Shown here: piece after piece, positions 17,866-29,076 of the stretch | Position numbering within the stretch: position 1 is the stretch's first letter | Layout of the letters: each line of letters begins with the position of its first letter | Origin: Plantago elongata | Taxonomy: Eukaryota; Streptophyta; Magnoliopsida; Lamiales; Plantaginaceae | Length of the DNA stretch: 29,076 nt | Direction of reading: 5' to 3' | Assembly: GCA_036897095.1 (NCBI GenBank) | Contig: JAYMSP010001764.1 | Location: 1 to 29,076 of the forward strand | Translations under genes and position numbers: made by a program | Notes under the pieces: generated by a model | The model's input: the letters and a program-made list of their open reading frames with translations, nothing else | Told to the model about the DNA's origin: nothing | The model's database searches: none

Positions 17866-20800
17866 ATGAGTACAAGCAAGGGAAGCGGCGCCGTGGTACC
17901 GGCGTCGTATCGGAAGATGGTACAGAGCTTGAAGGAGGTGGTTAATCTTTCGGACGCGGAGATCTATGCCACTCTCAAGGACTGTAATATGAACCCTGAC
18001 GAAGCTGTTAGTCGTCTTCTATCGCAAGGTTCTTTCTTTTTTTCCAAAACCCTAATTCCTGCTTTGAATTGTGTTATAGGGGTTTAGGGTTCTAGGCTTC
18101 TAATTGGATGAATTGGTGGTTTTGTCTTGCTGATTGCTTGCATGCATTGTTTGTTTTGTGTTTCTGCTATTCAATTATTTTTATGAGCCGTTACACTTTT
18201 TTTGTTTTTGTTTTTACTTTTTTAAATTTGAGAAAGTCTGGTTGAGTGAATTTTCAAGAAGATATTTAATTTTATTTTCATTTTTATTCATGTACGATCA
18301 GAAGCTATAGAAATTGTTTCTTGAATATACCAGGATAAGTTTTATGGTTTTCTGTACCTAGTTTTCTCGTTATGTCGTAAGATTAGGCCGGAGTTCTTGT
18401 ATACTGTTAAAGATGGGGTTGGTTTATGTTCCAGGATTTAACACATTGATTTTATGGAAATATATGGCTCATGCCAATATACGTTTGTTGTCCGGTGATT
18501 TGAAGGATAAGAAGGAAGATAATAACTAATGTGTGCTCTTTTTAAGATTCGTCAGTTTGTTGACTGTTGTTACTGGTTGGTGTCGACCTGAGATGATTTA
18601 ATGTCACTGTATTACATCCGTTTCTGTGTTCAATTAGTTAACTGTTGGGATGGAGAGAAGGACTTAGTTATTGTATTGTTGCTCCCTCTTTTGCAAGTAC
18701 ACGTTCTGGCTAAAATTGCAAACAATGGAGTAAGATCGTTATTGAATAATTTAGGCTGACTCCCTGTCGATTCTAATTTATTTGAACTATATCTGATGAG
18801 TGGTTTCAATATGTCTAGATCCCTTCCATGAGGTGAAGAGCAAGCGAGAAAAGAAAAAAGAGGTGCGTGTTTTTTAGCAATGCACTCTTTCAGCACAAGC
18901 GCTGCTCATTAGCCGCCTCTCATGCCCTGTACAACTTCTAGAAAAACATTTGTATTTTCCCATTTACTGGGAAAGCTTTGTTCGTTTCCCCACATAGAAG
19001 CACCATGAGCTGGGTTTGAGTCCTACTGTTCACTCGTTTTGCTCAGGATTTTTTAATTAGGCCCACACACCCATTGGCTCTCTCTCTTTGACTTGAAACG
19101 CTAATGCTTCCATATGCATGTGATTTCATTATGATTTCCATGCATGGATTCAGTTTTTAAACACTGGCCATAATATTTTGGTCTGTCTGCTTCCTCAGGG
19201 TAAAGATACCACTGAATCCAGGCTATGTGGTGCTAATAATAGTATTGGTCGAGGTGGCAAGGGTGGTGCTGATCGCTATCTTGGCCGCGGTGGTTCAACA
19301 CCATATTATTCTTCTGGTATACCTTCAATGTTATCTTAATTTCTCCAGGAATGATCATACCTGCCTGTTATTAGAAACATATTAAAACGAAACTGTTTCT
19401 TCATCAGATTCGGCCCCTACGTATGCGAAGTCTTCATATAAGAAGGAAAATGGAGCAGCTTCTTATTCCAGCGCTTTGCCTTTGGCTCCTGGTCTTTCTG
19501 GAAATAATAGAAGCAGAGGAACTGCTGGCTTCAGGTTTGTTATACTTGAACCGGTTTCTGTTGAACAGTCGTATATTTGCTGTTTCAGTACTTGCTATTA
19601 TAAAAAATTGGGATGTATACTGTGTGATAGAATGCTTTCTATCCTTAAATCTGTAGTGTATGCCTTCTATGCAGATAGGATGTTGATGACGGACTTATTT
19701 GGTAATATTAATGTCTCATTTTCACTTTATAGATCATGGATTATAAGGAGCCCTTACTAGTTTCTATGAACATATATTTGTCTTGTCATCCTACTGGACA
19801 GTAGGACTGTGTGCGCTTGCATAACTACTCAATCATTTATTAATGCAATAAGTTTTCAGTGTCTCCCTCTCATTCGGCGTGAGGTTTATGCATTCTAATT
19901 TGTTGTATTTTTGCTCCTTTTCTTTTCTTTCTCCGTAATGACTTCGTATCTGTTGATGAAAAAAATGTTATGAATTTTAATGTTTTAGTGAGGATACATC
20001 AGCTCTAAATAAAGGGTCGTCATGGGCCACATCATGGAGTACGACTGATGGAGTACCATTAGGTGTGCAACCAACTTTGCCATCTCATTCTACCTGGGTT
20101 TCTACCCCTGGACAGGTGTCCATGGCTGACATTGTGAAGATGGGAAGACCACAAAATAGAGCTCTGAATGATCCAAATGGATCACACTATAATGTTCAGG
20201 ATCCTTCAACAACATTACATGATATTGCAAGATCTCTTGATGACCATGTTTCCAAAGATGAGTGGCCTTCCATAGAGAAGCCACTCCCATCAATTGTGAA
20301 ACCCTTCCCTGAAAGTACAGCTGATACTCATGTGCATCCGGCGGAGTCTTATGCGCCTTTTGATGGAGAAAATGAAGATTCCGAGTCAGAAGAGGATGTA
20401 GATTATGACAATGAATCATCTACATTAAATGATACAGTATCTCAGTCTATCTCGAGTAGAAAGTTTCCAGATGATGACTCAAGAGGTGGACCTCAATCTG
20501 AGAACTCTTTGTATGGAAATATGGGTTCGTACGTCCCTCAACCACATGACTTTGACCAACAAGAAGGTGAGTGAGAAGTACACTGCTGTTTTGAAAATCA
20601 TGAATACCTTTTCCAGTTTACCAGTGTCCAAAATATGATAAAGATCTGCACATTCATGTATGAAGCTACCCGAGACATTTTTTACGTTTATCAAGAATCT
20701 GTAAGTGGGGTCGATGGTTGTAGTAAAGGATTAACGAGTATAATTAGGATATTTTTTAAATAATGAATTGATCAAGTGTGGGAAGTTGTAACCATGTGTA

Positions 20801-23800
20801 AATAACCTAAAAGGGTAAGAATATTGAAAAAAAATTGGAAATTTTTGAAATGATGCCTTTGTACTCGAATGTCCAAAATGGCTAGACAATACATTTATGA
20901 TAGGGCGGAGGGGGTGGATGATTTATTATCAAGCACTAAATTGCTTACACTGGGATTTTATTTTATTCTATCTTAGTGTGATGACAATGTCAAAGTATGT
21001 GATCTGGTATGAGAGATTGATGTTCCATGGATAATTGCAGGCTCTCTGTTCTTTTTGAAATTTAGTTGCATGTTTACAATATTCGCTAATAGCGCCTATA
21101 AAACTGTTGGGGGTGTTGCAGTTGACGAACGAGCTGCTTCCGTTGCATCAGTCACAAGACACCTGGAACAACTAAATGTGGAAAAGGATGAAAAAGAATT
21201 CTTATCCAAAGGTGATGCTCCTTCAGTGATAATTCCAGATCATTTGCAAGTTCAGTCTGCAGATTGCTCGCACTTGAGTTTTGGCAGTTTTGGATCCAGC
21301 ATGAGGATTCCTCACCTGTCTGTTAGTGCATCATCTCTACCCATTGAGTCAGCACCAGAAGAGGCACATGCTGAGGGAGTTGATCATGTAGACCCCAGGT
21401 ATATAATTTGGTTACCTTTGGTAATGGATGATTTACACACACAACATATTCTGGTTATTGTGAGTACACTTGTTGCATTAAAACATAAATTGAACACACT
21501 GTAACCAGCATCTGCAAAGTTATGTGAGGTAAATGCAAGATTTTAGCATAAAGGGGGAAACTTAACCTGAGTGTAAATTTACTGGTATGTTGTCCATTTT
21601 GGTTTTAAAGTTGCATACATGAATAAACTGAAGTGCAAACTTCAGGGCTACTATCTATACTTCTCCCGTGAAGATTTCACGTGTATCTGGTTTTCCACTT
21701 CTCAGCTTTGCATGTTAGAATCTGAAAGATCCGTTATTTACTATTGTTGCAGAGATTTTGAGTACTACGGGAACGATTCATTTAGAAATGCTCCTGACAG
21801 CAATTTATACCAAAGAGCTGTTCCCAGTTCTGATAGGTATGATGCAAGAACTGGTCCTAGTTCTGATAGGTATGATGTTTCTTCTGCCACACAACATGAA
21901 CGGTTGAAGCCTGAGAGTCCTGAAGTTCGCTATCCTTTCCCGTCTTCATTTAATAATGAGCAACTCTTAAGTGCTGCTTTCAGTCGTGCAAATGCAGAGG
22001 CGCAAAACAGGCCCCCCTTTTCTAGTGTTACGGTAAACATATTTACACCTTTCTTTAAAAGATTTTACAAAGTGGGACCTCTATATTCTACAATTAGATT
22101 GTTTATATTAGAACGTAGATTATGTTGATCTAGTTGCTAATTCGAAATAGTATGATTATGTCCGTTACTGAACTGTGAAAGAGTTTGCTTTTCTCCTCAA
22201 GGAAACATGGAGTATTATGATTGGGCAGCTGTGAAGTAGCTATATCTTTCAGATTACAGTTTATTTGGATGCTAGTTAACAAGCTTTATTCTTTAATTTG
22301 TTATTCATTCACTGGGATACACTTGCTCCTGGTGGTGTGCAATCCTCACGATGTAGGTGGAAGTTTTTTTTTAACCTCGGGGACTATAATGGCCAAAACT
22401 GTGCACTGGATGAAATACTAATATTTAGGACTTTGATATCCTTGTATTTAAATGAAAACGTAAGTGCTTCACTTACTTACCATGCAATCTTGTGTGTTCC
22501 CTATAACAGAATTTTTTACTCCAAATGTGTTTTTTTCCCCTTAAATTGACTTTGAACTTTTAGTTTAATCTTGTGTGTTTCTTTTACACTTTATGTTGCT
22601 GATACTTGCTTCTTCTTTTCCTTCTTTCCTTCTTTACTCGCTCCATTTCCGTTTTTCTTTTTTGTTCCCTCATTTTCAATGTATATCGTCTCTTTTCCCT
22701 TTTGACTCATGTCATTTCTATTTTTACTTTTATTCTCTTCTTTCTCTATTTTAGTCTGAAATTAAATAATGTAATGGCTTTGGAGTTTTTAACATGTCGA
22801 GTATTGGTTCTCTTTCACAGCAGTCCTACGCAAGCACGTTGCCGAGCACTTTGTTGTCTGCTAATGTTCGACCCAGTAGAGAACCTGAACATGAGTACTC
22901 CGCCTTTGCTCCAAAATCACCAGTGCCTACTAAATGGTGCGACCGTCCTCTTGGACCTCCAATGACTCAGGTACAAATGTCTCCAAGACGTATACCCCTT
23001 TATTCATGTTGACTACCTCGCCTGTGGTGCTCTTTTAGACCCCACCAGTGTTGGAAAGATAAAGTTTTCTCCAATTACACCAATGTCGTGAATATATCTT
23101 GGGAAATATAGACTGTGATGTCCAAGTAAAAATGGTTAAATTTAGTGGTTCTTTAAATGCTGATTTAATATAGAAATAATTGATTATTTATTCAAGGCGT
23201 AGTTGATGTCTTTAAACAATTAGGATGGTTGACTTCGGAAAAGTAACTTTTGAACTAGAACCCTATTTTATACGAAAATTATCTGTACACCTTTCATTCA
23301 ACACTTCCACATAGATGCACATCATGATGTTCATCGAAACACTCAATCTAGATTTTTTTCCCTTCAGCATATAGGGCGCACCTCCATGAGTATTCAGTAG
23401 CCACTAGCCACCAAAGGACCTTACCACATTGACTTCCTTTAATTTTTAGATAGGTGGTTGAAATATATATTGAGCTGTCAGTTATTATTTTTTTATCATA
23501 GCGGAGCAGATATGTATGAGATCTGTGTTATTCTTATTTTCAAATACATGGGCTTGGTTTCAGGTGACTGTTAAATGGTGGATTTCAGGTCTAGGAATTC
23601 TTTAAATAGGGATATATAGTGGAATTGCGCATAATTTATTTCTCAATGCAGTGTCATAATCTTGTTGCATTTGACCTGTTTAATGTTCATAGCTAATTGT
23701 TTTCCCATAAATTTGCAGGGTGAAAATATGTCACCAATTCAATCTGCTCCACATAACCTATCTGGTGCTAGTGTTGCTGCTGGAGGGCAGCCTCTTCCTC

Positions 23801-24712
23801 AGCAGCTGTCTTTAAACCAATATTCTCAGTCCCCTCATCCTTTGGGACCTTATGCCAGCATGGTCGGTGGCTACCCTTTCTTACATCAACAGAATTACTA
23901 CGTGCCCTCTGCTTTTCAACAGACACTTGCAACTAACAGTCCTTACCATCAATCCCTTGGGTCTGTGCACCCTCAATATAAAATCCCTTCTGCTAGTAAT
24001 GTGCATCAGGCTGCTATGACTGGAAACTTCCATCTGAATGGAAACTTCCCTCTGAATCATCAGCCTGCTACTCCTGCCCCCTCAGGGGCGAGTTTAAGTT
24101 ACGATGACGTTCTGAGTTCTCAGTTCAAGGATGCTAGTCACTTGATCTCGCTTCAGCAGGTAAACTTGCTGTGCAATGGCTACTTGCATTGACTCTGGTA
24201 TTTCATTTTCTGATTATGGACAGTAATGAATTTTTAAATTATGACCACCGAATGCGCTTTTAGCTTCCATATTATTGTGAATAAAAAGTACCATGATTTG
24301 GAATAATTTTACCGAATAATTATATGTTCTGTGTATCATTTACCGTAAACTGAATGTTTCAGAACAATTCTGTTCACTGATTAAATGATTAGTGAAAATT
24401 TTGGAACAGAATTTTGTTCTTATCGGTTGCTTTATTCTACTTTGGTGTTTCTTTCAGAGGGAAAACTCATCAGTGTGGCCTCAAGGACCTAATTCAAGAA
24501 CAGCGGTGCCATCTGGGACATACTTCAATTACCAGGGCCAAGCCCAGCGACAGCCTAGTGAATACGGGCAAAGCAGACAAGCAACATCAAATTATGGGAC
24601 CCTAGGATACCCAAATTTCTATCATTCTCAAGCCCAAGATCAGCCACAGAACACAAGAAGCGTGTCTCAGGTCCAACCCAAGCAGTCCCAGAATTGGCAA
24701 GACATGTACTAA
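17866..24712 (+). CDS. GBF-interacting protein 1-like (GIP1_N/DUF1296) protein
   Basis: Ten exons join in frame: 17866-18028, 18819-18862, 19199-19316, 19408-19534, 19989-20566, 21122-21398, 21753-22032, 22821-22970, 23719-24159 and 24458-24712, for 810 residues. The only folded domain I recognise is at about residues 10-65: SYRKMVQSLKEVVNLSDAEI, then LKDCNMNPDEAVSRLL and DPFHEVKSKREKKKE. This is the UBA-like GIP1_N (DUF1296) domain named after the Arabidopsis protein that binds G-box factors and enhances their DNA binding. The rest looks disordered: a Gly-rich part (exon 3), an acidic Ser-rich part (exon 5, SESEEDVDYDNES), and a Gln/Pro/Ser/Tyr-rich end (exons 9-10) ending NWQDMY. Low-complexity tails of this kind occur in transcription co-activators and RNA-binding proteins. 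Molecular function in this family is poorly known; a nuclear co-regulator role is inference from the GIP1 name. Confidence 0.9.
18029..18818 (+). other. Intron 1 of the DUF1296 gene
   Basis: A 790-nt T-rich intron that splits the GIP1_N domain after LLSQ. No other feature is seen. Confidence 0.65.
18863..19198 (+). other. Intron 2 of the DUF1296 gene
   Basis: A 336-nt intron between the KREKKKE and GKDTTES segments. Nothing else is recognised. Confidence 0.65.
19535..19988 (+). other. Intron 4 of the DUF1296 gene
   Basis: A 454-nt intron; open frames running into it (19423-19760) are read-through of exon 4 in the wrong frame. Nothing else is recognised. Confidence 0.65.
20567..21121 (+). 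other. Intron 5 of the DUF1296 gene with a MITE-like remnant
   Basis: A 555-nt intron. Around 20860-20915 the text ends in GGGCGGAGGGGGT, a decayed form of the GACGGAGGGAGTA terminus seen elsewhere, so a small old element may be buried here. Confidence 0.4.
21399..21752 (+). other. Intron 6 of the DUF1296 gene
   Basis: A 354-nt intron with a TTGTTGCAG acceptor. Nothing else is recognised. Confidence 0.65.
21826..21876 (+). repeat. In-frame 33-bp repeat in the DUF1296 gene
   Basis: The 18-mer AGTTCTGATAGGTATGAT occurs at 21826-21843 and again at 21859-21876, a period of 33 bases. It encodes SSDRYD twice, a small in-frame duplication in a disordered segment. Confidence 0.85.
22033..22820 (+). 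other. Intron 7 of the DUF1296 gene
   Basis: A 788-nt intron with a strongly pyrimidine-rich stretch at about 22600-22750, which produces spurious hydrophobic open frames. No other feature is seen. Confidence 0.65.
22971..23718 (+). other. Intron 8 of the DUF1296 gene
   Basis: A 748-nt AT-rich intron ending ATTTGCAG. Nothing else is recognised. Confidence 0.65.
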
Positions 24713-25638
24713 TCGTCGTCACCTCCTGGTTTCTTTCAGCGGCATGCCATCAGAGTGGAAGTGGCCTTGTCAAGCCATAACTGGTAGTCAAATTCGCTTT
24801 GGTTTTAATGTTTTCCAGAAAAGGAATTTGACTGGCCATTTTCCTGTACTTTCAAGGTCGCGTTTTATTCATTGTGTTTGTTTTAACGTAGGAAACATGG
24901 ATTTGCTAATTTTTCTTGTGGAGAGGTATATGCTCCACCTTACTCAGAAGTCTTGTACTCTAGTTTAAGCAAATACTACTTGAAAGCCATCTAACCTCAT
25001 CCCTTTTCCCTTGCTATGAGTTGATATAGTTCTATATAACAATTATGCTAAAGAATCATCTTGAATCGAGAATGCAAGAATTGGAAACTTTGATTAGAAT
25101 CATTCAATACAGGAATAGCGATTAGAGGTTCAAATAATCATATGTACTCTATGAGCTCTCTGGAGTACACTTATGCTTCAAATAGATGTTGACCAGCAAG
25201 ATGAATGGGAATTTAAGACCTGGTCTTGGCATCAAAATATTTGCTGTTTTGGTCAACATTCAAGCCTATATTTGGTGAAGCAAATACCTTTAATCAAGAT
25301 CTACTCCGTTCACCCAGCTTGTCCAGCCCTGAACAAGTAAATATGTTACTTCCCTTTGCACCAGCGTAGTTTTTATCAGATTTAGCAAGCATATGAAGTT
25401 GAGACTTCTTTGGAAGAGCGTTAATGATACATCTAACTTCCTTAAAGTAGAAACCACAACGATTAGCTTCATTTTTATCCATTTTTATCAAGAGTTTACT
25501 TGGACTAGTGCAGTTGAATTACATACACCAGCAGTTGAATAGCTCAAATAAGAAAACTGGCAGTACTGAAATTTCGAATTGTACTCTACTTCTATTTTCT
25601 TGATTCTTCCATAATAGGCAGGATGTCATGCCATACCA
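24713..25638. other. Convergent 3' flanks of the DUF1296 gene and COPZ
   Basis: The two genes point at each other here, so the region should hold both 3' untranslated regions. Minus-strand open frames at 25290-25491 show no recognisable family and lie downstream of the COPZ stop; I do not call them genes. Confidence 0.5.
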
Positions 25639-28146
25639 TCACTTCAGGAGAGACCTTGCAAAGTGTTCACGAGCAGTGGCAAAAGCCTGACTTAAAGTCT
25701 GGAAACAAGCAAATAATAGTTATTGTGAGTTCAAGAAAGGTAGCCGTTTCCATTATATACATGACCAGCGTTTTGGGAATTAGTGTACCTGTTCAGAGAG
25801 TGGTGCACTTGGGTCTGTGCTGTGGCTTGCAACTTTACTTGCAATGCTATCTGCATCGTTTTCCAGAATAATACTACAACCAAGAAGAATAGCAAGTTAC
25901 TCAAGGATCGAGAGTGAGAGGCTTATTGAATTGTTTGAAGAATCCCCCAAAATGCATGTTGCACACATTGCAATTTGCATGTTTTGGAAACACAAGACAA
26001 GACTCTGGATAGAGTGACCATCAGAGTGATCTTGCTATAATCAAGAACACTTTTTGTCACATTTCTATACAGCTATCGTAGGGTTTCTATATGTGATCCT
26101 GCTGTAAGCCTGTAACCCAGAACACCTTTTATAACATTTCTATAGAGCTATAGGATTTATATGCGTGATCCTGTTGTAAGCCTGTAACCTAGAACACCCT
26201 TGTCACATTTATATACAGCTATACTATGGTTTCTATATGTCATGCGTTGCATGTATCTTTTACTAAAAGAACCTCAGAAAGGGTGCTGATAAGAATTATA
26301 TATGTTGTTTTGTAGTTTTTCATTTTCAAGGTGAAAGTGGAAATAATCTATAAGACACATTCTAGGCCTTACACAAGGAGGGCTATACAGTCTGGATGTA
26401 TATAAACCATGTGAAGTACTAAACTAACAATCATTTTCAAATTAATCAACCAAATGTTTCAGTCATCAAAGGTATTTAGATAGCAGGAAAGAAATCAGAA
26501 ATATGCTTACCCGCCATCAACAATTTCATCAAGGCATAAAAGAATGAGATCCAGATTTTCAAGAGCCTCCCGTTTATCAACTTGTCCTCTGAAAACAAGG
26601 CACGGTGAAATATGGAGTGAGTTTGCTACATTAAGCATCACTGAAGAGATTTTACTTGCAGTCAATGGTAAACATAAATACCTGAGTACATTTTCAACAG
26701 CATCAAAGAATCCCTGAAGAACAGTGGCTAAAATGAGTTCATTTTCATCTTCACTGCCAATGACATAGAAGTGCAGGTCTTGAACAGACTTGTATATAAT
26801 GACATTGTTCTCAAACATCGTTATCTCAGCTGAAACGTCAGCAAAAGTTGTCAGCAACTGTGAGGACAGTTAATTAACTCTAAAAAACAGTAAATCTAGG
26901 TGAGGGAAAACAAACAAATGTCACTGTATCTCCGTAAATCCATCAAGTACTAACGAAGAAGATCTCCCATTTACAATTCATCTGTCAGAAAGTAATATGC
27001 AACAAGGGCTGGTTAATGCTAGCACAGGGCCATCAGTGTTAGAGAAGTCTATATGCCAAGGAGGATTGCATTAAAGTCTATATATAAGAGATGATTACAC
27101 TTTGTTGTGAACAAGAGATTGAAAGGACACAGTACATCACACTTGAAAGTAGAAACTCAGTTTCTACCTGCTAATGCTTCAAAAACCAATTATACGCGTC
27201 CATTACGGACTCACGAATCGACGCATACGTAAAGCAAAGTGGTACACATAGATCTAGAAGTATGGCCAGGTTTATACTCATGCTTTCAATGTACACGCAA
27301 GGAAAGATATATAAAACACAATTCGAAACACCATACTTGGAAAAACCACAAAGTGTTACCAAGAAACATAACTAATCAGCTTCTACCTGGACAAAAATCA
27401 CAAGGGAAATAACAGGCTTCAGAATCTCAAATGCCAAAATGAAAATCTAATTAGCCTTCAGGTAAGCCAGCCACAAAATACAGATATACAAGACATCAAA
27501 AGAATCAGAAAATCAGGTATACCTTCTGAGCGAGCATTCGTCTTCTGTGTCTTGGTGAACACAGCCTTCTCAAAGCTTTCTTTGGCATTGTTAGTTGGCC
27601 AATCATCAGAATAGTACCTGGCAGCAATGCGTTTCCCTTCGGAATCAAGGAGAAGAATGCTCTTCACAGTAGGGCACAAATCCTATACATGCTAACTCAG
27701 TCAGTGTCACCACAATTTTGACACACAACAATAGATATACATCAGATGATCTATTCAATGCTCACTCCTAACAAGTTCTTACAAAAACGGAGAAACCGAA
27801 AAAGGAAAAAAGGATCTAGGCTAATTGGCATGCATCTAATTGGAGGCTAGAGGTAAACAAACAAGCTGCATTCAATATTTACTAGTATTTGTTATCAGAA
27901 ACGGTTTATGTATAGATCATGAAACAGATTCATCACAATTTCATCCGAATCGATCGGGTAATTACGATTCTCATAGTGAAGAACTCCAGATCTGAACTGA
28001 ACAGATTCATATAAGGTAAAAAAACATTAATCGAGAGCTGCCAAAAAGCTGATAAACCCTTGGGTATTTCTCCAAATGAATTAGAACCTAAAAAGATTGC
28101 TCGAGTATGTATTTGTGAGGTAGAAAGGGATGGAGAGAGATACCAT
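25639..28146 (-). CDS. Coatomer subunit zeta (COPI coat)
   Basis: Small subunit of the COPI coat F-subcomplex, which coats vesicles for Golgi-to-ER and intra-Golgi traffic. Six coding exons join in frame: 28144-28146 (the ATG alone), 27523-27682, 26682-26829, 26511-26588, 25789-25873 and 25639-25698, for 177 residues, the family length. The longin-type fold begins [18 protein letters not shown], then [26 protein letters not shown]-type [34 protein letters not shown] and [27 protein letters not shown] and [21 protein letters not shown] follow, and the end is [18 protein letters not shown]. The start codon is the last three bases of exon 1 (AAACATG|GTATCT), and exon 2 continues GATTTGTGCCCT to give MDLCPTVK, as in other plant zeta-COPs. 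Identification is secure; the ATG-only exon follows from consensus splice sites. Confidence 0.95.
25874..26510 (-). other. COPZ intron 4 with tandem repeats
   Basis: A 637-nt intron between DEIVDGG and IILEND. A plus-strand open frame across it (25817-26017) is chance. The repeats within it are listed separately. Confidence 0.65.
26024..26245. repeat. Degenerate tandem repeat, period about 72-75 bp, in COPZ intron 4
   Basis: Units begin AGAACAC at 26044, 26119 and 26191. Each contains a CA(C)ATTT.TATA.AGCTAT block and then TTTATATG-type sequence and GTGATCCTG.TGTAAGCCTGTAACC. A partial unit precedes the first (from about 26024), and the third is cut short near 26245. Copies differ by several substitutions and small indels, so the array is not recent. 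Confidence 0.8.
26830..27522 (-). other. COPZ intron 2
   Basis: A 693-nt AT-rich intron. The frame at 27171-27362 is not supported by any family. Nothing else is recognised. Confidence 0.65.
27683..28143 (-). other. COPZ intron 1
   Basis: A 461-nt intron that starts immediately after the ATG (donor GTATCT at 28143) and ends TATAG at 27683. Nothing else is recognised. Confidence 0.7.
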
Positions 28147-28259
28147 GTTTCCCGATGGAACAATTCCTTCTCGCCGGTTGCTCAGCTTCCGGTGTCGTGT
28201 CTTCTCTCGGTGAGTGCGATGAGAGTCGGGAAGAAAGAAACAAAATAAGTAATCGATAG

Positions 28260-29076
28260 GACCAAGACAATTCGTGAGTGTTACTTCGCGGATTAAAATC
28301 TCGATTTCGATACGGGTTTCGAATGTCGCATGTGAGAAAAAGCTTTCATAGATATTTTAACATTTTACGAATCTCATAGTATTTTAAAAATGAAATAAAA
28401 CTTCATAAAGTGTAAGATATTTATGATAGGTTCTGATTTCAAATCTATTTTAACATTTATAAATATTTAAAAAATATTAGTCGATATTTCTTTCAATTTG
28501 CATATATAGAACTAAAATCAATAATTAATGTGGTAATTTATTTCTCAATTTTTATTTTTCCAAGCATATAATTACATGAAAGTAAAGAATTCATTGTTTG
28601 ATTTGGTCATCCATTTCAATTCACCCGTTAGTGTTCTTATTTTCATATCTTATAGTTATTCTTAGTATTCTGCAACTAACATGATCACTATTACTCCATA
28701 TATATAATTTTTATTGTATTTCATATAACTTAATCTATAAAATTTATAAAATTATTTTGAACATATATTTGAATTCGCTTTGACAAGACGAATTTATAGA
28801 CATCAATCTTGAATATATACTATTATTAACTAAAAATTGTGTAACATGTTGTTACATTATATTCTATCGGTGTCGATTATTAATATTTTCTCACAAATCA
28901 TAAACCATGTGAATCGAATAAATAGGCAACTTTGTGCTTTGATCACATTACATACTTAAGATTAACTTAATTTCTAATATCAACTACTTGGGGATCATCC
29001 ATAACAAAATTAAATTTTTACAATTATTAAACAAAAGATAATTTATTCACATTCATAATATATATATATATATATA
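28260..29076. other. AT-rich flank upstream of COPZ ending in a TA run
   Basis: The first part should carry the COPZ promoter, but I see no clear TATA box or other element. The rest is very AT-rich with no open frame of note. Positions about 29057-29076 are a TA dinucleotide run cut by the window end. Confidence 0.5.

Noticed and set aside
22606..22965. Hydrophobic 119-codon frame suggesting a membrane protein
   Set aside because: It is the product of a pyrimidine-rich intron read through into exon 8 in the wrong frame.
25290..25491. Two overlapping minus-strand frames downstream of COPZ
   Set aside because: They show no recognisable domain and lie in the expected COPZ 3' flank, after a complete C-terminus ending SLLK.

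Overview
The window is nuclear DNA of a flowering plant, almost certainly a eudicot. The reasons are intron-split genes with GT-AG borders in AT-rich introns, a type E phytochrome (PHYE), a plastid-type RimM fusion protein, plant ribosomal-protein promoter elements, and remnants ending in the plant MITE-like motif TACTCC(CT)CCGTCC. I cannot name the species.

Six protein-coding genes can be rebuilt exon by exon, with every splice junction keeping frame. Left to right they are: eL32 ribosomal protein RPL32 (minus, 855-3066); an intronless SKP1-like gene (plus, 3749-4267); a ten-exon RimM / nucleotidyltransferase-like fusion (minus, 4497-9433); phytochrome E (minus, 10476-15276, four exons); a GIP1_N/DUF1296 protein (plus, 17866-24712, ten exons); and the coatomer zeta subunit (minus, 25639-28146, six exons, the first contributing only the ATG). 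RPL32 and SKP1-like are divergent; SKP1-like and RimM are convergent; PHYE and the DUF1296 gene are divergent around about 2.5 kb; the DUF1296 gene and COPZ are convergent.

The most interesting part is the 1.81-kb intron of RPL32 (1167-2976). On the sense strand of the host gene it carries a snoRNA cluster that the protein annotation does not explain. A cassette in the order [box C/D family X - U33-like - U51-like - H/ACA-like hairpins] occurs three times at about 500-650 bp spacing. Unit 1 (transcript order) is complete, unit 2 has only a degraded H/ACA-like piece, and unit 3 has lost the U51-like member. U33 and U51 are identified from guides next to box D complementary to 18S and 25S rRNA; family X has conserved boxes and a covarying internal hairpin, but I could not assign its target. 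The host encodes a ribosomal protein and the passengers modify rRNA, so one transcript, driven by a site II/telo-box promoter, would supply both.

The rest is intergenic or intronic AT-rich DNA holding small repeats (a 37-bp tandem duplication, a roughly 73-bp tandem repeat in a COPZ intron, a TCT run, a terminal TA run), a probable RNase-H-domain retroelement fragment and MITE-terminus remnants. From memory, RPL32, the RimM protein, PHYE and the DUF1296 gene are also near one another in two related Arabidopsis blocks (chromosomes 4 and 5), so this looks like an old conserved neighbourhood.
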